64,000 nucleotides of DNA. Origin: Natronomonas gomsonensis (GTDB lineage: Archaea; Halobacteriota; Halobacteria; Halobacteriales; Haloarculaceae). Location: contig NZ_CP101323.1 of the NCBI RefSeq assembly GCF_024300825.1, forward strand, positions 1 through 64,000, read 5' to 3'. This document shows positions 27,809-35,922 of this stretch, one piece after another. Position numbers and translations under genes: made by a program. Below the pieces are notes generated by a model. That model was not told the DNA's origin and made no database searches. It was given only the letters and a program-made list of their open reading frames with translations. The number at the start of each line of letters is the position of its first letter. Positions within the stretch are counted from its first letter, which is position 1.

Positions 27809-28840
27809 GTGGAGTACCGTCGTACAGCTGTTATCAAGCTCGACACCCCGAAGGCGCGGATGCACACCTGCGGGAGACTGTTGAGCAATTCAGATACTGT
27901 GCCAACACCGCGAGCGAGTGGTGCTGGCACGGCGACGACGGCTACCACGTCACATCGAAAGCGAAGGCTGAACGCGGTCTATACGACCAGCTACGCGAAG
28001 ATACGGAGTTGACCGCGAACCTCGTCCAGAAAGGGATTCGTCAAGCCGTCGAAGCCGTCAAAAGCGGCGTCGAACGACTCAAGAACGACCAAGATATGTC
28101 CCGCCCGACGTTCACGGCGGATACCGCTGTCTACGACAAGCGAAGCGCCACTTTCCACTGTGACCACGTCTCATTGTCAACAGTCGACGGACGTATCGAG
28201 TGCAGGTACATTCTTCCCGACGACGCCGACACACCGCCGACAAAGTACGTTCCAACGAGAAGTACGAGTTTCGGCGGGCTACTCTGCATCGACGTGACGG
28301 TGACTGGTATCTCCATGCGTCGATGCTCAAAGAAGAGGACGACGACACCGACACCACCACCGGGCACAGAACAGTCCTCGGTGTGAATCAACTCGCGGTC
28401 GCTTCGACCGGACGGTTCTGGTCGGCAGACGAGTTCGACCACTGGAAACGAGAGTACTAAAAACGGCATGGCGACCTCCAAGAGTGCGGGACTCGGGCCG
28501 CCCATGACGCGATAGTTGGTGTCGAGCGCAAAGAAGACGGTCGCTTCGAGATCTTCCTGCATCGTGTCGCCAACGAAATCATAGCCGAAGCCGTCGACCA
28601 CGGCTGTTCGCACATCGTGTTCGAGGACCTAACCGACATTCGTGAGAACGTGCCAGCGGCGTCGTGGCACTATCTGTGGGCATTCCGTCGCCTCTACGAG
28701 TACGTCGCTTACAAAGCCAGAGAGCAGGGTGTCAAAGCCGTCCAAGTGGACCCACGGAACACCTCGAAGCGGTGTTCGACGTGTGGGTTTACCCACGACG
28801 ACAACCGACACGGCGAAGACTTCGAGTGTCTAGATTGCGG
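27809..28840 (+). pseudogene. tnpB pseudogene, interrupted by an IS
   Basis: The series [39 protein letters not shown] and S-K-R-C-S-T-C-G-F belongs to a haloarchaeal TnpB, but needs several frame changes (first near 27850, others near 28240 and 28460, with an in-frame TAA there). RuvC-II has the normal F-E-D-L. The frame stops after E-C-L-D-C-G where the IS5-like element begins. Beyond that element, at about 29911-29940, S-D-S-A-N-P-A-A resembles the RuvC-III tail, so the gene was split. Confidence 0.75.
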
Positions 28841-29915
28841 CTGAGGGTGTCATAGAACGAGTAGCACACCAAAGAGCAGGGTGAACGCTGAGATGGTATG
28901 GCCTCAGCGACCCTGCAAGATGACCCTTCGGTAGAGTCGTTGTTCAATGTCGCGGAGACCGAGACGCTAGCGTTGTTTGAGCATCTCTCCTTCGAGTTTC
29001 TCGAAGAGTTCGACGTGTTCGCCCCGGCACAGACGGGGCGAACACGAGAGCACGAACCACCAGAGCTGATGCGTGGCTTCTTCCACTGCTACTACCACGA
29101 CATCTACGGCATTCGTCCCGTTGAGCGAGAGCTTCGGAACACGGTTGTTTGGCTGAGCTGTGGCTTCGATCGACCGCCGTCGAGAGACACGCGGTCGATC
29201 GCTTTTTTACCGACCTCGAACACGTCGTTGACGAAGTCTTCGACCGACTCGTCGAGCAGGCCGCCCGCCGCGGCCTGCTCGACTTGACCTACTGCATCGA
29301 TTCAACCGACGTGAGGGCGATGCCCGCCGATTAAGACGCGTCGAAGTGCTACGATCCAACCGACGACGAGTACTACTACGGCTACGGTTGCACGGTCGTC
29401 TCGACCGGGCAAAAGATCGCGATTGCAGCCGAGTTCACCGAGAGTAAGCAAGCGCCAGAGGAGACGGCGATGCGCGTCACGTGTGACGCGCTCGCCGTCG
29501 CCAAGCCGATCTGGATGGTCGGTGACAGCGCCTACGACACGCTCGACTGGCACGACCCCTGCGGCCAGCAGGTGGTCGTGCCAGTCGCTCCCTACAACGC
29601 GCGAAACACTGACGACCCGAAAGACATCGAGTACAGGGTCGAAGACCGCATCGAACAACACAGCGAGGATGTTCAGCTAAAGCAGTCCACGTTGGATGAG
29701 ACGTACAACCGCCGTACTGGAGTCGAACGAACCAACGAATCAGTGAAAGACTGCGGCCTCGGGCGAACGCACGCCCGAGGCCGCGTCCACGCACGAGCGC
29801 AGGTGTTCCTCGCTCTGTGCCTTCGTCTCGTCGTCGCAATCACCAACTACGAACGCGGAGACAATCCGGGAAGCCCGATCATCACGGTGTGACAAGACTT
29901 CTATGACACCCTCAG
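28841..29915 (+). mobile_element. IS5-like insertion sequence with 17-bp terminal inverted repeats
   Basis: The left end ctgagggtgtcatagaa (28841-28857) is the exact reverse complement of the right end at 29899-29915. Between them lies one broken DDE transposase gene. The element is about 1.07 kb and sits inside a tnpB pseudogene. No clear target-site duplication is visible, so its outermost bases could differ by one or two. Confidence 0.8.
28898..29892 (+). pseudogene. IS5-like transposase, frameshifted and with a stop
   Basis: The first frame (28898 to about 29150) gives an N-terminal domain with L-F-E-H-L-S-F-E-F-L-E-E-F-D-V-F. A +1/-1 shift near 29150 continues as A-V-D-R-F-F-T-D-L-E-H and L-T-Y-C-I-D-S-T-D-V, the first DDE acid region, then TAA at 29332-29334. 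After the stop the same frame continues with W-M-V-G-D-S-A-Y-D-T-L and a C-terminal Y-N-R-R-T-G-V-E-R-T-N-E region. One shift plus one nonsense codon make it inactive. Confidence 0.75.
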
Positions 29916-29991
29916 ACAGTGCCAATCCGGCTGCCGTGTTTACCTTCTGTTGTTTTTGTGTTGCCAATGAACAAGCGTTTTGTCTCTACCC

Positions 29992-30750
29992 TTATCGGGC
30001 TTCGAGCCACGCCGGTTCCCGAACGGAGACGTTTTGGGTTCCTGCGAGGCTGAATTCGTGGTGGACGATCTGCCGGGTGCCGCCCGACCTCCCGCCGACG
30101 GTTAGCCTCGCAGTCCAGATACGTCCCGATCGGTCGATTTTTACCTGTCCGCTTGCCGATTCGATCGTCTCCGGGAGCTGGTTTTCCGGATCAGCGGTGA
30201 TGTTCGTTGTATTGTACACCAGGACGGTCCGGCCGTTGTGCTGTTCAGTTCCCGTGGCGGTATAGTTGCCCGCACGGACGATTGTACTGAGGAGGGGGCC
30301 CGGGCGGGCGCCCGTCGTGTGGGTCTCTCCAAAGGACTGCTGGACGGTGCTCGTGTTTGAAACCGTCGTGCCGCTTATGTTCTGCTGGATGTGGTAGCCG
30401 TCCGCGGTATAGTACTCGTCGATCGTTCGCCGGGGGAGGTCACTCCGACTCCGTTGTCGTTGCTGGCTCGCGTTGCTCGTGACGACCGTCGACGTGTTCG
30501 TTATCGTGGTCCCTTGCACCATCGTGAAGTTATAGCTGAGCCGATAGCTATCCTCGGCAACCGCCGTTTGGTGGGTTTCCAGCACGGTCGTTGCATTCGT
30601 GAACCCATCCGCCGACGCTCCCCGTGGATACTGGCCGTCGCCGAGCTGGGTGTCGTTCTGGTCTGCCGTCGGCTGGCCCACGAAGCTGCTGCATCCGGCT
30701 GTCAGTAAGAGGAGACAGACCGCGATCGTACCGAGAGTTCGACGCTTCAT
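29992..30750 (-). CDS. haloarchaeal lipoprotein, unknown function
   Basis: A 252-aa protein with signal peptide and lipobox L-L-L-T-A-G-C (C20), so a lipid-anchored surface protein. The mature part is rich in N-x-T/S sequons and has the layout of a widespread haloarchaeal lipoprotein family: a T-V-L-E-T-H-Q-T-A-V segment, Y-N-F-T repeats, then a late V-K-I-D-R-S-G-R-I-W. A distant relative is at 47742-48866. It is divergent from the second S-layer gene. No enzymatic motif is visible. Confidence 0.78.
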   Translation of the reverse strand: MKRRTLGTIAVCLLLLTAGCSSFVGQPTADQNDTQLGDGQYPRGASADGFTNATTVLETHQTAVAEDSYRLSYNFTMVQGTTITNTSTVVTSNASQQRQRSRSDLPRRTIDEYYTADGYHIQQNISGTTVSNTSTVQQSFGETHTTGARPGPLLSTIVRAGNYTATGTEQHNGRTVLVYNTTNITADPENQLPETIESASGQVKIDRSGRIWTARLTVGGRSGGTRQIVHHEFSLAGTQNVSVREPAWLEAR

Positions 30751-30908
30751 GCGTTTCGTAACAGATACTTGCTCGGGTCGGATGAAGATACCGCTCTGGA
30801 ACTGTCGCGTGCGTGAAATAACAAATACATTTTTTATCGAGAATCGAGAGTCTGGCTCTAACCGCGATTCGACGCCGTATCTGGCTAGTTACGCTATACC
30901 ATACTTAC

Positions 30909-30925
30909 ACACAAAGTATTTACCA
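30909..30925 (+). promoter_or_regulatory. S-layer gene promoter element, copy 2
   Basis: Same acacaaagYATWTACCA motif as at 15680-15696, ending about 124 nt before the second S-layer ATG. It predicts a leader of about 100 nt. Confidence 0.55.
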
Positions 30926-30981
30926 GCCCCGATTTTTGTCTTGGGTGTACCCCTGCCAACTGGTGATGGGACGAGTATGGC

Positions 30982-31001
30982 GATAGCCGTTCGCGGCTAT
31001 C
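30982..31001 (+). promoter_or_regulatory. leader hairpin with UUCG-type loop before S-layer gene 2
   Basis: Perfect 8-bp stem gatagccg / cggctatc closed by loop ttcg, about 48 nt before the ATG. Such tetraloops are very stable in RNA. It may protect the abundant S-layer mRNA or shape its translation. Confidence 0.55.
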
Positions 31002-31048
31002 ATCGCGGAAAGTCACTGTCGCCGTCCGATACGAAATACGATACAACC

Positions 31049-33799
31049 ATGACAGAATCAAACTATAAGGTCCGCAGTCTGTTCCTGGCTGCGCTGATGG
31101 TCTTCGGCATCTTCGCTGGGACCGTCGCGATTACGGGGACGGCTGCGGCGAACGTCAGCGATCTCGGCCTCTCGGCTGAGGACGTTCAAACCGGACAGAG
31201 TAGCGCTACGCAAACAGTAACGATCGACGTAAATGATGCGGATGGTGATGACTCGGACGCATCTAATATCATCAACCTTGACGTGTCTGCGGCTTCGTCA
31301 TTGAAGTCTGAAGCAGTAACTGACAGTGATGTCGAGATTACTGATAGTAACCAGGGCGGTGATCTCAGTGTCGACGATGTCACTGACAACGGTGACAACA
31401 TCGACATTACCGTTGATGACTCCAACGCCGATGGGAGCAACCATGACTATACTGTCGAAGTCACGCTAACTCACGACACGACGGGCGCAGGTGAGGTTAC
31501 TGACGCCTCTTACACCGCAACCGTTGATGGTGCCTCTGCTTCAGCCACCTTCGACATCACGGTCGTTGACGGTAAGCGACTCATCCAGTCCGGTGACAGT
31601 ATCTTCCAGGGTGAATCTGACCTCGTCTACGACGGTGTTCAGCCTGAAGAGCTTGAACGGACTGCTGGTAGCGACGAAGGCCTTCCGCTCGAAGACCCAA
31701 TCCCGACGAACCAGCCGACTGGTTCCTACGACAACGGGCTGGGTACTGAGGATGCGGATTACTTCACCACTACTGTTCAGACTCCCCGAATAACTGACCT
31801 CGAGATTCTGAACCAAGGAGGTGCAGACGTTGCTGATGGAACGATTTCGACCAACAACGAAGAGGCAGATGTCAACGTTGACTGGAACTTCGAGAACGCG
31901 GAATCGCTTAGCATCACTGTAGAGGACGAAAGCGGTCTCGACGTGACCAACGCAGTCGTTGATGGCGATGACACCGCTGCAAGTGACACCAACACCGAAT
32001 TCGTTCTCGACGTTGATGCACTCGACAGTGGCGAAGAATACACTGTAATAGTTGAGGGCAACGACGATCTCGACTTCGGCGAAGCCACTCGCAGCGCGAC
32101 GCTCAACGTCTCGTCGGACGATACCGCGACGCTGACCCTCGATCAAGATGAGGCCACGCGTGGCGAAGATGTCGGCTACGAGATTACGGGTGCCGACGAG
32201 GGTGACATCCACCCTGTCGTCATCGAGAACTCTGATATCACTGCAGACGACGTCGAAACTGCATTCCGAAACGTTGGTGACACTGTCACCGTTCGGAATG
32301 TCGATGATGACGCTGTAGCATTCGTTGAAATTGACGGTGGTGCCGGTGTGGGCCAGATCGAAACTGGTGTCCTCGATGAGTCGAGCATCGATGTCACGCT
32401 GTACAGTGACATCGGTGACGCCGACCCCGAAACTGCCGGTGCGGAATACCTCGATAGTGAGGATGAAGCAGACGAACAAACGCTTGAGGTCACCGAAGGT
32501 GCAGTTGAGTTGACCAGTCCGAGTGGCTCGTACGTGATCGGTACGGAAACGGACATCAACGGCACCGCGACGGAGGGTGTCGAGGACGTTGCACTCTACG
32601 TCCGTGACGAAGGTGACTACAAGCAGCTCACTAAGACGATTAATGTTGATGACGAATCCTTCGAGGAAGAGGATATCGTCATTTCGGACGATACCGAGGA
32701 CCTCATCGAAGACGACACGTTGAGTCTGCCGGGGACTTACCGTATCGCTATTGTCGATGCTGACGATCCCGAAATCACTGACGATGATGGTAACCTGTTG
32801 GAGACAGCAGGCACCTCTGACATCAGCTCCGCAGTTAATACCCAGTACAGCCTGCGAGTGGTAGACACGAACCTGTCCGTTGATTACGTGAGTATCATTA
32901 ACGGTCAGGTCGCTGACGTTGACAACCTGGAAGTTCGCGGTGTTGCACCGGGTCAGAGTGACGTCTCGGTCAGCTTCTACGGCCCGCGTGGTGGCTACGA
33001 CGTGCACTCCGTCTCGGTCGACTCGAACAGTGAGTTCGAGGACGACAGTATTGCCATCGGCGGGAACTACGACATCTCGCAGGGTGAGGTCGTGATGTCC
33101 GTCTACTCGCAAGGTCGTGACGGCGTGGTCGGTAACGGTCAAATTAATGGAGAAACTGCTACTGAGGAGGCACAACAGGACTTCATTGAGCAAATCAATG
33201 AAGACTCGCTGACGCAGCAGCAGGTCCTCGACCGCGTTGCTTCCGAGACGACGGAAGATACTGGTAGCGACGACATCGCCGTTACCTACCAGTTCCGCTA
33301 CACGGATGCTCAGACCTCGATCGACAATGTCGATGTCTCACCTGACGGCGTGACCATTGAAGGTGTCACCAACCGCCAGCCTGACGATACCGATATTACG
33401 GTTGAGGGAGTCGACGGCCCTGCCGCAGCTAGTATGGGCATCGAGTCGACTGACGAATGGGGTACTGACGGGCAGTGGAACGTCACGCTCAACGCTGACG
33501 ACCTCGAGCCCGGCAACTACACCGTCGAATCTGATGACGGTGACAGTACTGACATCGCTACCTTCCAGGTCACCGAGGAAGACCTGACGGAAGTGACTGA
33601 AACACCCATGGAAACCGAAGCGCCCACGGAAACCGAAGCGCCCACGGAAACCGAAGCGCCCACGGAAACCGAAGCGCCCGCGGAAACCGAAGCGCCCGGA
33701 ACCGATACGCCTAGCGAAGACCAGCCTGGCTTCACGGCCCTGATTGCTCTCGTTGCGCTGCTCGGTGCCGCGCTTCTGGCAGCTCGCCGTCGCGACTAA
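31049..33799 (+). CDS. second S-layer glycoprotein with PGF-CTERM anchor
   Basis: A 916-aa protein starting at ATG 31049 (M-T-E-S-N-Y-K-V-R-S), although the frame is open far upstream. The signal region L-F-L-A-A-L-M-V-F-G-I-F ends T-A-A-A-N. The ectodomain is very acidic, Asp/Thr rich with few sequons. A run of E-T-E-A-P-T repeats comes before D-Q-P-G-F and the PGF-CTERM helix with A-A-R-R-R-D. It is a paralogue of the gene at 15793. Such duplicates may serve as alternative surface coats or mixed lattices. It has its own promoter and terminator. Confidence 0.92.
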   Translation: MTESNYKVRSLFLAALMVFGIFAGTVAITGTAAANVSDLGLSAEDVQTGQSSATQTVTIDVNDADGDDSDASNIINLDVSAASSLKSEAVTDSDVEITDSNQGGDLSVDDVTDNGDNIDITVDDSNADGSNHDYTVEVTLTHDTTGAGEVTDASYTATVDGASASATFDITVVDGKRLIQSGDSIFQGESDLVYDGVQPEELERTAGSDEGLPLEDPIPTNQPTGSYDNGLGTEDADYFTTTVQTPRITDLEILNQGGADVADGTISTNNEEADVNVDWNFENAESLSITVEDESGLDVTNAVVDGDDTAASDTNTEFVLDVDALDSGEEYTVIVEGNDDLDFGEATRSATLNVSSDDTATLTLDQDEATRGEDVGYEITGADEGDIHPVVIENSDITADDVETAFRNVGDTVTVRNVDDDAVAFVEIDGGAGVGQIETGVLDESSIDVTLYSDIGDADPETAGAEYLDSEDEADEQTLEVTEGAVELTSPSGSYVIGTETDINGTATEGVEDVALYVRDEGDYKQLTKTINVDDESFEEEDIVISDDTEDLIEDDTLSLPGTYRIAIVDADDPEITDDDGNLLETAGTSDISSAVNTQYSLRVVDTNLSVDYVSIINGQVADVDNLEVRGVAPGQSDVSVSFYGPRGGYDVHSVSVDSNSEFEDDSIAIGGNYDISQGEVVMSVYSQGRDGVVGNGQINGETATEEAQQDFIEQINEDSLTQQQVLDRVASETTEDTGSDDIAVTYQFRYTDAQTSIDNVDVSPDGVTIEGVTNRQPDDTDITVEGVDGPAAASMGIESTDEWGTDGQWNVTLNADDLEPGNYTVESDDGDSTDIATFQVTEEDLTEVTETPMETEAPTETEAPTETEAPTETEAPAETEAPGTDTPSEDQPGFTALIALVALLGAALLAARRRD
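33611..33697 (+). repeat. tandem 18-bp repeats in S-layer gene 2
   Basis: Five nearly identical units of gaaaccgaagcgcccacg code for E-T-E-A-P-T just before the PGF-CTERM. The spacer is likely an extended, O-glycosylated stalk. Units this alike can expand or contract by slippage without shifting frame. Confidence 0.8.
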
Positions 33800-33810
33800 C
33801 GGCTGAATCC

Positions 33811-33848
33811 CCGGTTTCATACCGGTTTGTGACTTTTCATTTTTCGGA
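33811..33848 (+). terminator. terminator after S-layer gene 2
   Basis: Hairpin ccggt-ttcat-accgg followed by T-rich ttttcatttttcg, the same T-rich end as after the first S-layer gene. Confidence 0.55.
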
Positions 33849-33989
33849 TGCGCTCGAACGCATAGCGGCTGCCGGTGACATCTCTTAGTTGTCGCTCGTC
33901 GTACGACATCAGCCATCAGCTGAAACATTACACCGGGTTGACGACACTGAGAGAATGATATTCCGCACTCTATTAGACACAATCCTCAG

Positions 33990-34300
33990 TGTCCACAGCC
34001 TCGGGCCACGCTCGAAGATTGTCGGTGGACTCCCGTTCTGGCCTCAGTGGAGACTAGAGAAGAGCCTCCGTTCACCTTTAGCGTCCCATTCATCAAGCGT
34101 ACGACCACAGGTGCGCCCCGTTGTCACCATGTGATCGCGATTGAGATACTGTAATCCAATGTTTTTGAGGAGTTAGAGTCAGCGTGAATATCTGTCTCAA
34201 ATTTCGGACACACAAGCTCGTCCCCGTCATGAATGAAGTTGCCTGCAATCGGGCGTGGTCTCCCTCATGATCCGAGCATCGCGGTGTTCCCACAGCTATT
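33990..34300 (-). pseudogene. relic of a tnpB 3' end
   Basis: On the minus strand one frame reads H-D-G-D-E-L-V-C-P-K-F-E-T-D-I-H-A-D-S-N-S-S-K-N-I-G (broken here after the key motif), the zinc-finger/RuvC-III tail of a TnpB, with a Cys of the finger changed to Phe. Further on, L-M-N-G-T-L-K-V-N-G resembles the usual extreme C-terminus. Upstream sequence is gone. The rest of 33849-34538 shows nothing else I can assign. Confidence 0.5.
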
Positions 34301-34538
34301 GTTCTTGTGGTGACTGACGGAAACCGTGTTCCGTGGGGCTATAGCTAAATTCGCCACAAAACGCTATGATTCAACGGTCGATGAGGAATCCACAGAAATT
34401 ATCCTAAGCTCTACCAGCCATGAGATCGGGACTGCCAAAACCACCGCACGGTGTCCGTCTTCTTAGTTTACTCTTGTGAGTCGCTACCAACATGTTCAAT
34501 CGGCCGCCGCCGATCTTACTGAGCAGTTAGTTAGTGAT

Positions 34539-34925
34539 TCAGCTTTGCACGTTAGCGTCGGCTGTTGAGTGAATGAAGAGGTGCCTGATCTCTTCTATGA
34601 GGTCACCGACGCCGCGACCATCGTTGCCCCGAACCGCTCTCCGAAGCGTTCGTGGTTGAACTGTTGTTCCCCGGTCGTACTCGGTGAGAAATTTGTCGAG
34701 AGTGCGGTTTCCGTTGGCAGGAGGGACTTCACGCGCGATACCCGCCACGATCTTGTTGCTGGCCGCAAAAATACCGGTTGCATAGGTTTTTGCGTGACGG
34801 CGTTGTGCTAGTGACAGCGGGTCAAGCCCGTATAACACGCGCGTACATGATAAGAAGTCTGTAATCGGCATCATCCGCCTTTGTTACCGTCTACATCACG
34901 TTCCTACCTTAACGTGCAAAGCTGA
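34539..34925 (-). mobile_element. internally deleted transposon (MITE-like) with both terminal repeats
   Basis: The 16-bp end tcagctttgcacgtta (34539-34554) is the exact reverse complement of 34910-34925. Inside is the 5' part of a transposase on the minus strand: T-D-F-L-S-C-T-R-V-L-Y-G-L-D-P-L-S-L-A and I-V-A-G-I-A-R-E-V-P-P-A-N-G-N-R, then a frameshift to Q-Q-F-N-H-E-R-F. The start resembles IS701-like/DDE_5 haloarchaeal transposases. At 387 bp it can move only if a full-length relative supplies transposase. Confidence 0.7.
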
Positions 34926-34950
34926 GCTAGTTAGCTAATCAGGTGGGCGA

Positions 34951-35826
34951 TCACCATCGTACTTGAACGAATGCATAGGAGACGCCAACGATGGGCGCAA
35001 CGACGAGGCCCAACGGCCCGACGCTGTATGCGAAGCCGTCGGCGCCCGTCTCGTAGGCAAAGAGGAACAGCGGCGAGTTCGGAACGCCGACACGTATCGA
35101 CGCGACCCCGGTCACTCCCATCACCAACGGCACGACGGCGAAGAGAATCAATAGGGCAAGTGTGGCCGCCCCGGTGCCCAAGGATACGTCCCAGATGACT
35201 CGAACTGGCGATGGATTATCTATCGATGGCGCCTCTTCGGGCCGGCCGTACACCGACAGCCCCGTCCGGGTGTCGAGAACCGTCACCGTCGAGGGATAGC
35301 CGAGCATCGTCAGTGCCATCCACACGTTGCCGACCGCGCCACCGGCGTTCTCCGCCAGCGCAACGGCCAGACACGGCAGTTCCAACGCGACCATCAGCGG
35401 CGTGCCGAGCAACGTCAACACCATCAGCGGGACAAGCGTGATGGCGAGAAACTGGTTTCGGGTGAAGTGGTCTTCGACTGTCGCGTAGGCGTACGGAAAC
35501 ACGAAGTACGCGAGGCCGACGCCGTATCGCGGCCGTCAGCCGTACAGTCGCACCGCCAGCCCGTGAACCAGTTCGTGCGGGATAATGATGCCGAACACTA
35601 ACGCGAGGAACGCGAGCACCGATAGCCCCGTACTTCACCAGCCGGTGTCGCTTCCGATGCCGAACGCCAAGGCGGCGCTGTCGCCCGTCGCGAGGTAGTA
35701 CACGCCGACGAAACCGAACAGTCCAGAGACGAATCCCATCGTCGAGACAGCCGTCCACTGTAGTGCCAACGACCGCGACAGCGTGTACTCGGCGAGTACG
35801 TTTTCGGAGGACTCGGAGGTCGACAT
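34951..35826 (-). pseudogene. DUF3267-type membrane metalloprotease, two nonsense codons
   Basis: One continuous frame from M-S-T-S-E-S-S-E-N-V-L to V-Q-V-R-W contains TGA twice: after G-S-D-T-G-W (near 35633) and after V-R-L-Y-G (near 35535). Between them lies I-I-I-P-H-E-L-V-H-G-L, an HExxH zinc motif within a membrane helix, as in DUF3267 proteins. The remaining helices follow in the same frame to 34951. Both stops could be one-base changes from TGG or GGA. Otherwise the gene looks recent and complete (about 290 codons). Confidence 0.72.
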
Positions 35827-35922
35827 AGTCTGTTGACCACGGCCAGCAGAGTAAGTGTGAGGGTCGCCGGACTGTCGGCGGTAAGCCGAAGCCTCAAACC
35901 CTCCCGCCTGCTACCCGGAGTC

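Noticed and set aside
31541-33193. Long minus-strand frame (550 codons) inside the second S-layer gene
   Set aside because: The S-layer gene on the plus strand has signal peptide, anchor and repeats. The reverse frame is a shadow of its Asp/Thr-rich codons.
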